A stretch of DNA of 64,000 nt from Treponema denticola (GTDB lineage: Bacteria > Spirochaetota > Spirochaetia > Treponematales > Treponemataceae), in contig NZ_CP051302.1 in the NCBI RefSeq assembly GCF_024181405.1, positions 372,001 to 436,000 of the forward strand, in the 5' to 3' direction. The notes under the pieces are model-generated. The model was given only the letters and a program-made list of their open reading frames with translations. It searched no databases and was not told where the DNA came from. A program made the translations under genes and the position numbers. The number at the start of each line of letters is the position of its first letter. Within the stretch, counting starts at the first letter, position 1. Shown here piece by piece: positions 16,612 through 24,486 of the stretch.

Positions 16612-16818
16612 ATGAAAAAATATTTTTTATATGTTAAGAAAGGCTTATTATGGTCACTATCATTTATAATAATACTAAGTCTTATTCATTATCTTCGTGT
16701 GCAAAAACTTTATGGATATGACTGGTATTTGCTAGCCATTCCCATAGTTTTGTTGATTGGCGGGCCTCTTTATGCTTTTGCCGTTGAAAAAATAAATAAT
16801 AAAAAAAACGACCGTTGA
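16612..16818 (+). CDS. small two-TM membrane protein
   Basis: A 68-residue protein with two hydrophobic segments (about residues 9-27, LLWSLSFIIILSLIHYL, and 36-55, WYLLAIPIVLLIGGPLYAFAV) and a basic tail (EKINNKKNDR). The ATG at 16612 follows a strong AAGAAGGGGG ribosome binding site; an in-frame ATG at 16576 lacks one. The gene is bracketed by two direct copies of the dispersed repeat. Its place behind a double-glycine-leader peptide makes an immunity-type role conceivable, but no family is recognised and the topology alone does not show it. Confidence 0.6.
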   Translation: MKKYFLYVKKGLLWSLSFIIILSLIHYLRVQKLYGYDWYLLAIPIVLLIGGPLYAFAVEKINNKKNDR

Positions 16819-16831
16819 TTTTTTTTTACTG

Positions 16832-16977
16832 CTTAATTTAACCGCGGAGCCCGCTAAGGACGCAAAGAATTTTTAGGATGTTTTATAGCCAGACTTTTAA
16901 TATCCCTTTGTGAAGTTGAGCGTTAGCTCAACGCTTGGCGCTCGCTGCGGTTTATTTGATTGATGATTAATTTAACC
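16832..16977 (+). repeat. dispersed repeat, copy 3
   Basis: Near-identical to 16386-16535, with the same internal hairpin GTTGAGC-GTTA-GCTCAAC (16914-16931). It ends 13 nt before the -35 box of argS. Confidence 0.85.
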
Positions 16978-16989
16978 GCTCAAGCCCGA

Positions 16990-17018
16990 TTGAAAACTTT
17001 CAAAAAATCTGTTATAAT
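16990..17018 (+). promoter_or_regulatory. probable leaderless promoter of argS
   Basis: TTGAAA (16990-16995), 17-nt spacer, TATAAT (17013-17018). The ATG at 17028 is 9 nt downstream and no Shine-Dalgarno sequence is present. Confidence 0.6.
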
Positions 17019-17027
17019 CCGCCTATT

Positions 17028-18800
17028 ATGGAAGATATTAAAACTATGTGGCAAAAAATTATTGCCGACACCTTAAACGGGATAGCTCCCGAAACATGCG
17101 ATAAGATTTTACCTGAACAGATAAATATAGAAACTCCTCCTAATCCCGAGATGGGGGATGTGGCCTTTCCTCTTTTTACCTTTGCAAAGAGCTTTAAATC
17201 CTCTCCTGCAAAGATTGCTTCCGATGTTTGTGCCCGTCTTTTAGAAAACGAGGATATAAAAAAATACGGAATGCCTAAGGCGATCGGCCCTTATTTAAAT
17301 GTATTTCTTGCCAAAGGGGATTTAGCCTCGAATGTTTTGGATAAGGTTCTAAAGGAAAAAGAAAACTACGGAAAAACTTCTTCTCTTTCCGGTAAAAGAA
17401 TTATGATTGAGTTTTCGAGCCCGAATACAAATAAGCCCCTTCACCTTGGCCATCTGCGTAATGATGCCTTGGGTGAAAGTATTTCACGTATTTTAAAATT
17501 TTGCGGGGCCGATGTTTTTAAGGTAAACATTATAAACGATCGAGGCGTTCATATCTGTAAGTCCATGATAGCCTATCAAAAATTCGGCGAAGGAAAAACT
17601 CCCGAAAGCGAAAATATAAAGTCCGACCGCTTTGTCGGGGACATGTATGTTGCTTTCCATAAATACAGTCAGGAAAATCCCGAAAAGGCAGAGGCCGAAG
17701 CTAAGCAGATGCTTTTGGATTGGGAAGCCGGAGAAAACAAGGAACTAATCGGGCTTTGGAAAAAGATGAACGGTTGGGCAATAAACGGTATTAAGGAAAC
17801 CTACAAGAGAACGGGCATTTCTTTCGATAAGCTTTATTTTGAAAGTGAAACCTATTTAAAAGGAAAGGATCAGATATTAAAAGGTTTGGAGGCCGGAGTT
17901 TTTTATAAAGAAGAGGACGGTTCCGTTTGGGTTGATCTCGCTCCCATCAAGCTAGACAAAAAAGTATTGCTTAGAAGCGATGGAACTTCTCTTTATATGA
18001 CACAGGACATAGGCACGGCAATTTCCCGCCACAAGGATTGGCCCTTTAATCAGATGATCTATGTTGTAGGAAACGAACAGGAATATCACTTTAAGGTGCT
18101 TTTTTATGTTTTAAAACAGCTCGGCTTCGAATGGGCCGACGACCTCTATCATCTTTCTTACGGAATGGTAAACCTGCCTGAAGGAAAAATGAAAAGCCGC
18201 GAAGGTACGGTTGTGGATGCCGATGACCTTATCAATTCTCTTCAAGATGAAGCCTTAAAAAAGATTGAAGAAAACGGAAGAGAAAAAGAAGTGGGTGATG
18301 CCGCAGTTGCAGCCGAGAACATTGCCGTAGGAGCCCTGCATTATTTTCTTTTGCAGGTAAGCCCTAAAAAGGATATGCTTTTTAATCCTAAAGAGTCCCT
18401 TTCCTTTACCGGGAATACAGGCCCCTATCTTCAATACATGGGTGCCAGAATTTCTTCCATTTTAAGAAAGGCCGAAACAGCCGAAGGCAAAGAAAAGTTA
18501 AAGAACGGAAAACTCAATGCTTCCCTTTTGACAAATGAATCCGAATGGGAACTGTTAAAGACCTTAGAGGACTTCCCCGAACAGGTTGAACGCTCTGCTT
18601 TGCGTAAAGACCCGAGTGCCCTTACGGCCTATCTTTATGAGCTTTCAAAGGCATTCAGCCGCTTCTATCGCGATTGCCCCATTCTTTCAGGCGATGATGC
18701 CGACCTTTCTTATACAAGAATGGAATTGGCAAGGGCTACAAGGATAGTGCTTCAAAATGCAATGAACTTGGTACTCATTCCTTTTATGGAAATAATGTAA
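17028..18800 (+). CDS. argS: arginine--tRNA ligase
   Basis: A 590-residue class I aminoacyl-tRNA synthetase that charges tRNA-Arg. It has the ArgRS N-terminal additional domain, the HIGH-type signature SSPNTNKPLHLGHLRND (HLGH at residues 139-142), the KMSKS-equivalent KMKSREGTVV, and the C-terminal DALR anticodon-binding domain (from about residue 460, NTGPYLQYMGARISSILRK). Length is normal for the family. The ATG has no ribosome binding site and lies 9 nt after a consensus -10 box, so leaderless translation is likely. No neighbouring gene shares the operon; comF begins 74 nt later with its own leader. Confidence 0.97.
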   Translation: MEDIKTMWQKIIADTLNGIAPETCDKILPEQINIETPPNPEMGDVAFPLFTFAKSFKSSPAKIASDVCARLLENEDIKKYGMPKAIGPYLNVFLAKGDLASNVLDKVLKEKENYGKTSSLSGKRIMIEFSSPNTNKPLHLGHLRNDALGESISRILKFCGADVFKVNIINDRGVHICKSMIAYQKFGEGKTPESENIKSDRFVGDMYVAFHKYSQENPEKAEAEAKQMLLDWEAGENKELIGLWKKMNGWAINGIKETYKRTGISFDKLYFESETYLKGKDQILKGLEAGVFYKEEDGSVWVDLAPIKLDKKVLLRSDGTSLYMTQDIGTAISRHKDWPFNQMIYVVGNEQEYHFKVLFYVLKQLGFEWADDLYHLSYGMVNLPEGKMKSREGTVVDADDLINSLQDEALKKIEENGREKEVGDAAVAAENIAVGALHYFLLQVSPKKDMLFNPKESLSFTGNTGPYLQYMGARISSILRKAETAEGKEKLKNGKLNASLLTNESEWELLKTLEDFPEQVERSALRKDPSALTAYLYELSKAFSRFYRDCPILSGDDADLSYTRMELARATRIVLQNAMNLVLIPFMEIM

Positions 18801-18850
18801 ACTTTTTATAAATTATTTTTTAAAAATTACTAAACGATTTATAAAATTAT

Positions 18851-18874
18851 GATAATACTAATAGGAGTATTATC
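18851..18874 (+). promoter_or_regulatory. inverted repeat covering the comF ribosome binding site
   Basis: A perfect 9-bp inverted repeat, GATAATACT (18851-18859) and AGTATTATC (18866-18874), ends at the base before the ATG. The Shine-Dalgarno AGGAG (18863-18867) lies partly in the loop and partly in the 3' arm. It could be an operator or a translation-limiting hairpin. Confidence 0.55.
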
Positions 18875-19729
18875 ATGATAAAAAGAATTAAACTAAGAGC
18901 TTTGACTTATCTGCGGAATATTTATGCTCGTATAATTTGTCCGCAAGTTTGTTTCTTTTGCGGGGAAGAAACCGGAACGGGTATTCCGCTGTGCAGCAAA
19001 TGTTTACAAAAAGAAATTACCGAGCCTGTTCTATTCCGGCTTCAAAATCCTGAAAAGTTTTGTTCATCTTGCGGAAAAATTTTGATTTCCGAAAAAGAGT
19101 TTTGCACGGGGTGCAGGGCTAAATTAAAAGAAAAAGAAAAACTAAAAACAGAAGAAAGGGAAAAGACCGAAAAGGAAGATTGTGCAAAACCGATTTCAGT
19201 TCAATCCGATTTTGTGAAAAGGGTTTACACCATTTATCCTTACAAGGGCAGGGGAGGAGAGCTTTTACGCTTATGGAAGAATCAAAACATGAGGGGCTTT
19301 GCGGAAATTTATGCTTCTGCTATTGCTTCCTTTATCGAAGGACTTCCTGAACTTCAAAACTTTCCGATGGTGCCGGTTCCGCCCCGTCCTAAAAAGATTA
19401 AAAGCAAGGGCTGGGATCAAATAGAAGATTTGTCCCTTTATTTGGAATGGATTTATAATCTTCCAATATTGCGTTGTTTAAAACGAAAGGACGGGGCTTC
19501 CCAAAAAAGCCTTTCCCGTGAAAAACGGGCAAGCAATCTAAAAGGGAAGATTTTTTTAAAAGAGCAAAAATCCTTTTCAAAATCGGAAGATTTAAAAACC
19601 GCCTTACCGGAAAAGCTCATAATCTTAGACGATGTTATGACTACGGGAGCAACCCTTAACTTTTGTGCGGCGGCATTAAAAGAGGGAGGCTGCAAAGAAG
19701 TGATCGGCCTCTGCCTCTTTTTTGATTAG
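18875..19729 (+). CDS. comF: ComF-like phosphoribosyltransferase-domain protein
   Basis: The 284-residue protein has the ComF arrangement: an N-terminal double zinc ribbon (CFFCGEETGTGIPLCSKC, then CSSCG and CTGC, residues about 26-85), a Lys/Glu-rich linker, and a phosphoribosyltransferase domain with the PRPP loop IILDDVMTTGATL near residue 250. PPRPKKIKSKGWDQIEDL corresponds to the family's RKRGxNQxxxLA motif. ComF proteins support DNA uptake in competent bacteria and may act in DNA metabolism. The linker (residues 86-110, rich in KEKEKLKTEE) is longer than usual. The stop lies 3 nt from the stop of convergent radC, with no terminator between. Confidence 0.85.
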   Translation: MIKRIKLRALTYLRNIYARIICPQVCFFCGEETGTGIPLCSKCLQKEITEPVLFRLQNPEKFCSSCGKILISEKEFCTGCRAKLKEKEKLKTEEREKTEKEDCAKPISVQSDFVKRVYTIYPYKGRGGELLRLWKNQNMRGFAEIYASAIASFIEGLPELQNFPMVPVPPRPKKIKSKGWDQIEDLSLYLEWIYNLPILRCLKRKDGASQKSLSREKRASNLKGKIFLKEQKSFSKSEDLKTALPEKLIILDDVMTTGATLNFCAAALKEGGCKEVIGLCLFFD

Positions 19730-19732
19730 CTT

Positions 19733-20410
19733 TTAAATATCGAACCTCGTTCCGCTTTGTACAAAGCTGAAAAAATTTCCGTTAGGGACTAAGATTATGT
19801 GATCCAAAAGTTTGACACCTAAAATTTTCCCGGCCTCGTAAAGGCGTCTTGTCAATTCCATATCTTCGCTTGAGGGTTCCAAATTTCCCGAAGGATGATT
19901 ATGAGCCGCAATTATTGCAGCAGCCCTGTCTTTTAAGGGGTCTGAATACACTTCACGAGGATGCACGATTGTTCTATTGATAGTGCCGACGCTCACAACA
20001 CGGGTTGCAATAATTTCGTTTGCTCCGTTTAACGAGACGCAGATAAAATGCTCCCTATCCCTATCTGCATAGTGCTGTAAAAGCGGAACTACATCGGTCG
20101 GGTGTGAAATCGTGCGGTTCTTGTTGTCATAATACCTCCTTCCCAATTCCATGGCAGCAAGAATCGTTGAAATCTTTGAATCTCCCATCCCGCGGATAGA
20201 ACGCAGATAGCCCTCGATTTTTTCAGGCCTTGCTCTATCTATGTGCAGAATAATATCATCGGCCAATTCTTTTACAGGTTTGTCCTTAATGCCTGTCCGT
20301 AAAAGAATGGCCACCAAATCGGAGTCGCTTAAGTTTTGAGGCCCGTACTCTAAAAGCCTTTCCCTCATATCGGGTTTGTCCGTATTGGACGAATTTTTAT
20401 AGTCTATCAT
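19733..20410 (-). CDS. radC: RadC family JAB-domain protein
   Basis: This 225-residue protein has the UPF0758/RadC layout: an N-terminal helix-hairpin-helix region (ERLLEYGPQNLSDSDLVAILLRTG, IRGMGDSKISTILAAMELGRR) and a C-terminal JAB/MPN metalloprotease-like domain with the metal motif AAHNHPSGNLEPSSEDMELTRRL. The original link to DNA repair in E. coli is disputed, and the biochemical role is unknown. The ATG at 20410 is chosen over an adjacent TTG at 20413. No clear ribosome binding site is visible. Confidence 0.92.
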   Translation of the reverse strand: MIDYKNSSNTDKPDMRERLLEYGPQNLSDSDLVAILLRTGIKDKPVKELADDIILHIDRARPEKIEGYLRSIRGMGDSKISTILAAMELGRRYYDNKNRTISHPTDVVPLLQHYADRDREHFICVSLNGANEIIATRVVSVGTINRTIVHPREVYSDPLKDRAAAIIAAHNHPSGNLEPSSEDMELTRRLYEAGKILGVKLLDHIILVPNGNFFSFVQSGTRFDI

Positions 20411-20465
20411 CAATTATGTTGTATGTATTATTTGAAAGATTTACTACTTTTTATAAAACTATCGA

Positions 20466-21902
20466 TTAAAACTTTTGGTAAAAGCCGTCCATAAATTTTC
20501 TAAAAGATGAACCTTCTTTTATATCTAGCGGGCAGATAAGAGGAATGGTTTTTAGCACAATGTCTGAATCTTTAATTCTATATTCTATACGGCCGATTTG
20601 CTGACCTGCAAAAAGAGGCGCCGCTATTGTATCAGGTAAAATTATAACTTGTTCTATATGCCTCTCATCATTTTTAAAAACCGTAAGATAGTCTTGCGAA
20701 AAGTCCTTATCGGCGAGGAGAGGTATAAAGGCGGAAGTTTTTACATTTAGGTTTGCACTTAGGACTCTTACACTTCTTTTAATTTTGTTGTGCTCCCTTA
20801 TGTCAAAACTTTTAAAATTGTCGAATGCAAAATTCATAAGCTTGATGGAATTTTGCTCCCGCTTAAAAATTCCTTCGGTAAAGTTTTTGCCGTGACCGCC
20901 GAGGATGACCGCAATAAAACGCTCTCCGTTTTTTTGAGCCGTAAGCGAAATATTAAAACCGGACTCGTAAATAAAACCCGTTTTTAAACCGTCACAGCCT
21001 TCTATTTTTTTTAGGAGGGTATTGGTGGCAGGCTTAATTTGAAACTCCTTTAAACCTTCGGAGCTTTTTTTGATAAGAATATTGTGTTTTTGGGGATAGC
21101 TTATCTCATTTACCGAATGAAACTTTTTTAAGTTTTCAGGATATTGTTTTAAGTAATGGAGGGAAAATAAGGCAAAGTCCCTTGCCGTGGTTTGATTTTT
21201 TTCGCTTAAGCCCGAAGAATCCTCAAAGCGGGTGGATTTTAAGCCCATCGTTTTAACGGCCTCGTTCATTTTAAGCGTAAACTTTTTAAGATTTCCTTCC
21301 GTAAGCAGGGCAGCTGCAAGGGCCGCATCATTCCCCGAGCAAACCGCCATTCCCCTTATCAGCTCTTCTATACTTAAACTTTGATTTTCTCCCAAGCCCA
21401 TCCACGCCGCTCCTTTTGGAAGAAAAATTGCCCAAGCTTCCTTAGGCGGAAAAACGACCTTTTTCAAATCTTTAAATTCAGGTTTTTGAAGCATGGTATA
21501 AATTGTTACCAGCTTTGTAAGGGAAGCCGGAGGGATTATTTTATCGGCATTGGATTCGGCTAAAATTGTGCCGGTGTTTGCGTGAATAAGAATGTAGGAC
21601 TCGGCATCGATTTTAGGTAATTCTATTTTTTGGGCCGAGGGGGTAATCTCAGAAGAAGATGATTTTACGGGCAAAAAATTTTCTATGGAATTAAGGGGCG
21701 GAAACTCGTTATTAATCTTATTCCGGCTGTAAAAGGTTTTAAGAGCTGCCGTTTTTTCTTTTTGTGAAACCTCAAGAGGCTGAGCTTTTTTTAATTCCGA
21801 AACATGGAAAAAAATAAAGCCTGCAAGGCTCAATACACAAAAAAGCACAGCCCCAAATAGAACAAAAATAAATTTTATAATTCCGTTTGTGCTGTGCTTC
21901 AT
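20466..21902 (-). CDS. dacA: D-alanyl-D-alanine carboxypeptidase (S11 family penicillin-binding protein)
   Basis: A 478-residue PBP5/6-type enzyme that trims the terminal D-Ala from peptidoglycan stem peptides. It is anchored by an N-terminal membrane helix (about residues 8-32) with a linker to residue 95. The catalytic motifs are SLTK (Ser127, Lys130), SGN (189-191) and KTG (307-309). The C-terminal part from about residue 370 corresponds to the PBP5-associated beta domain. It is longer than typical PBP5 (about 400 residues) because of the N-terminal linker, and the uncleaved N-terminal anchor replaces the usual C-terminal amphipathic anchor. It lies 33 nt behind asnS on the same strand. 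Confidence 0.92.
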   Translation of the reverse strand: MKHSTNGIIKFIFVLFGAVLFCVLSLAGFIFFHVSELKKAQPLEVSQKEKTAALKTFYSRNKINNEFPPLNSIENFLPVKSSSSEITPSAQKIELPKIDAESYILIHANTGTILAESNADKIIPPASLTKLVTIYTMLQKPEFKDLKKVVFPPKEAWAIFLPKGAAWMGLGENQSLSIEELIRGMAVCSGNDAALAAALLTEGNLKKFTLKMNEAVKTMGLKSTRFEDSSGLSEKNQTTARDFALFSLHYLKQYPENLKKFHSVNEISYPQKHNILIKKSSEGLKEFQIKPATNTLLKKIEGCDGLKTGFIYESGFNISLTAQKNGERFIAVILGGHGKNFTEGIFKREQNSIKLMNFAFDNFKSFDIREHNKIKRSVRVLSANLNVKTSAFIPLLADKDFSQDYLTVFKNDERHIEQVIILPDTIAAPLFAGQQIGRIEYRIKDSDIVLKTIPLICPLDIKEGSSFRKFMDGFYQKF

Positions 21903-21935
21903 TTTTTTTAAGTCTTAAATTTTTTTACTAAAAAA

Positions 21936-23357
21936 TTAGAACTCGGCTAATTTTGGTGCTCTGGGGAAGGGAATTACGTCCCTTATGTTTCCCATACCCG
22001 TAACATAGAGGAGAAGCCGCTCAAACCCGAGCCCGAATCCAGAATGAGGAACCGTACCGTATCGGCGGAGGTCAAGGTACCACCAATAGTCTTCTTCCCT
22101 TAAACCTAATTCCTTAATTCTGCCCTGCAAAATATCGAGGTTTTCTTCCCTTTCCGAGCCCCCGATTATTTCGCCCAAGCCCGGTACAAGCACGTCCATT
22201 GCCCGCACCGTTTTTCCGTCCTCGTTCACCTTCATATAGAAGGACTTAATTTCCTTGGGATAGTTTGTAACTATTACCGGTCCCTTATACACTTCCTCGG
22301 TTAAAAACCTTTCATGTTCGCTCTGGAGGTCGCAGCCCCAGTAGGGTTTAAATTCAAAGCGGTCAATGTGCTTTTCAAGCTCGGCTATAGCCTCCGTGTA
22401 AGTAAGACGAGTAAAGGGCGTGTTTACAACATTGTTGAGCATCTCGATAAGCCCTTTTTTGATTCTTGAATCAAAAAATTCCAGATCTTCTTTGCATTTT
22501 TCCAAGGCCCATTTTAAAAGATAGACGATAAAGTCTTCTGCCAGCTCCATGTTTTCTTTTATGGTAAAAAAGGACATTTCGGGCTCAACCATCCAAAATT
22601 CTGCAAGGTGGCGGCTTGTGTTCGAGTTTTCCGCTCTAAAAGTCGGGCCGAAAGTGTAAATGCGCGAAAGAGCCGTCGCATAGGTTTCTCCTTCAAGCTG
22701 GCCTGAAACGGTCAGGTTAGCCTGCTTGCCGAAAAAATCTTGAGAATAATCTATTTTAAAAGAATCGGGATCCTTTTTTTCTCTTAAAGCTTTTTTTACT
22801 GTTTCTTCTATATCGAAGGTTGTAACATGGAACATTTCGCCTGCACCCTCGCAGTCCGAGCCGGTAATAATCGGAGTATGCACATATTGAAAACCTCTTT
22901 CCTGAAAAAAAGTGTGGATTGCATAGGCCATCTGGCTTCTCATACGGGCAACAGCTCCGAAGGTATTGGTACGAGCCCTCAAGTGAGCTACGTCCCTTAA
23001 AAATTCCATGCTATGACGCTTTTTTTGTAAAGGATATTTTTCCTGATCAGCATCACCGAAGATATGGATATTATTGGCCTGAAGCTCAACTCTTTGTCCT
23101 GCCGCAGGGGAGGGAACGAGATTGCCCGATGCCTTTACCGAAACCCCGGTACCGGCTTTTTTTAAGAGCGCTTCAGTATTATTATCGAGACCCTTATCCC
23201 TGTCAAATGTTGCCTGAATGGAGGCAAAACAAGAGCCGTCATTGATCTCGATAAAAACCAAATTCTTGGTTTCCCGCTTTGTGCGAACCCAGCCGTAAAC
23301 ATCGATTGCCTGGCCTTTAGGTTCGGAGGTTAAAATATCTTTAATTAAATGTATCAT
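21936..23357 (-). CDS. asnS: asparagine--tRNA ligase
   Basis: A 473-residue class II synthetase. It has an N-terminal OB-fold anticodon domain ([25 protein letters not shown]), class II motif 2 ([27 protein letters not shown]) and motif 3 near the end ([27 protein letters not shown]). The latter ending is the AsnRS form, distinguishing it from AspRS. A cognate tRNA-Asn gene is present at 39737-39809. The ATG is 8 nt downstream of a consensus promoter with no ribosome binding site. Confidence 0.96.
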   Translation of the reverse strand: MIHLIKDILTSEPKGQAIDVYGWVRTKRETKNLVFIEINDGSCFASIQATFDRDKGLDNNTEALLKKAGTGVSVKASGNLVPSPAAGQRVELQANNIHIFGDADQEKYPLQKKRHSMEFLRDVAHLRARTNTFGAVARMRSQMAYAIHTFFQERGFQYVHTPIITGSDCEGAGEMFHVTTFDIEETVKKALREKKDPDSFKIDYSQDFFGKQANLTVSGQLEGETYATALSRIYTFGPTFRAENSNTSRHLAEFWMVEPEMSFFTIKENMELAEDFIVYLLKWALEKCKEDLEFFDSRIKKGLIEMLNNVVNTPFTRLTYTEAIAELEKHIDRFEFKPYWGCDLQSEHERFLTEEVYKGPVIVTNYPKEIKSFYMKVNEDGKTVRAMDVLVPGLGEIIGGSEREENLDILQGRIKELGLREEDYWWYLDLRRYGTVPHSGFGLGFERLLLYVTGMGNIRDVIPFPRAPKLAEF

Positions 23358-23365
23358 ATAGATAT

Positions 23366-23393
23366 ATTATATGGTAAATTCCGATTCTGTCAA
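23366..23393 (-). promoter_or_regulatory. probable leaderless promoter of asnS
   Basis: On the minus strand TTGACA (23393-23388), 16-nt spacer and TATAAT (23371-23366). The gap to the ATG is 8 nt and there is no Shine-Dalgarno sequence. Both hexamers match the sigma-70 consensus exactly. Confidence 0.65.
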
Positions 23394-23435
23394 GCAAGTC
23401 TTTAAAAATGGATTGATAAGATTTTATAAAATATC

Positions 23436-23464
23436 TTGACCCTATACTTGCTATGTGATAAAAT
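23436..23464 (+). promoter_or_regulatory. promoter of the His-rich secreted protein gene
   Basis: TTGACC (23436-23441), 17-nt spacer, TAAAAT (23459-23464). It gives a normal leader of about 30 nt containing an AATAGGAG ribosome binding site. Confidence 0.55.
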
Positions 23465-23502
23465 CATAAAACTTTAAGATTAAAAAATAGGAGTTACATT
23501 TT

Positions 23503-24465
23503 ATGAAAAAACTTTTTATCGGTATCGCTTTGTGTTCGTTTTTATTTTTACCTTTGACTGCCCATGAAGAGGAACATAAAAGCCATTCTTCAGAACATCA
23601 TAGTAATAAAAAACTTGCCTATACTACAACCATAAATGCTATTGTTACATGGCCGCCTCAAGCCTTGGTAGGCGTAACTCAGAATTTTAAAGTTCCGCTT
23701 ATGCAGTTTGATAATCCTTTGACAAAAGATAATAATATCAACTTTAAAATCGGGGCGGAATTGAGTCCCATAAGTTTTGAAGGAAAATTCGGCATTGTTT
23801 GGACGCCTATTGCTTTTTTGGAATTTTATACCGAGTCCCGTGTCGGATCAGGTTGGAAACTTTCAGATAAGTTATTAGGTACGGCTATTAACGAGGATAA
23901 GGGAGGAAAGACAAACAAGATCCCTATAAATTTTAGTAAAGCTGTATATTCATTTACATTAGGAGGAACTTTTCAGTTTGACCTAGGAGCCGTCATACCC
24001 CATGATTGGAGCCATGTTATTTTTAAAACGGATCAGTATGCTCTTTATAAGGCTATGAGCGGAGTAAATTCCGAAACTTCATGGCTTTATCAAGCCGATT
24101 CCGGAGAAAACCGCAATGGTTGGCGATACATGAGTTCCTATGTAATAGGGTACAAAATGCCGTTATTTTTAGATTTAATTGCAATGAAAATAGATGTAGA
24201 AAAAAAACTGTTTGCTTCTCCCAAAGGACTGGATAATAAAAAATGGGGTGAAGATCTATTCCTAACCACCTTCGGCCCCATCATTAATTTTAATATTAAA
24301 AAAGATTATAATATAATGCTTTTAGCCCAATGGTATACTTATCCGGTTTATAAAAATGAGGTTGAGGGTAGTTTTTACCAAACGAAGATTATTGATACCG
24401 ATAAAAAAACTCAAGTTAAATTTTATCAGGTCGGTATCGTTTTTTATATGAATATCAATAGATAA
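23503..24465 (+). CDS. secreted protein with His-rich N-terminus, unknown function
   Basis: A 320-residue protein with a clear signal peptide (MKKLFIGIALCSFLFLPLTA, cleavage near residue 20). The mature N-terminus then begins with the His/Glu cluster HEEEHKSHSSEHH. The remainder is rich in aromatic and alternating polar residues (FKIGAELSPISFEGKFGIVWTP, FLEFYTESRVGSGWKL) and looks beta-rich, consistent with a periplasmic or outer-membrane protein. The His cluster could bind zinc, nickel or copper, but no family is recognised. It has its own promoter, and the next gene starts 21 nt after its stop. Confidence 0.7.
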   Translation: MKKLFIGIALCSFLFLPLTAHEEEHKSHSSEHHSNKKLAYTTTINAIVTWPPQALVGVTQNFKVPLMQFDNPLTKDNNINFKIGAELSPISFEGKFGIVWTPIAFLEFYTESRVGSGWKLSDKLLGTAINEDKGGKTNKIPINFSKAVYSFTLGGTFQFDLGAVIPHDWSHVIFKTDQYALYKAMSGVNSETSWLYQADSGENRNGWRYMSSYVIGYKMPLFLDLIAMKIDVEKKLFASPKGLDNKKWGEDLFLTTFGPIINFNIKKDYNIMLLAQWYTYPVYKNEVEGSFYQTKIIDTDKKTQVKFYQVGIVFYMNINR

Positions 24466-24486
24466 GAAAATCGGCAGGAAATGGGA

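Noticed and set aside
16386..16977. CRISPR-like array suggested by repeated short motifs near the S41 cassette
   Set aside because: There are only two full copies, about 450 bp apart with a gene between them. There are no regular spacers and no cas genes.
20411..20465. Leaderless promoter for radC similar to the other nine
   Set aside because: The candidate -10 boxes are either too close (3 nt) or too far (14 nt) from the ATG, so the gene was left out of the leaderless set.
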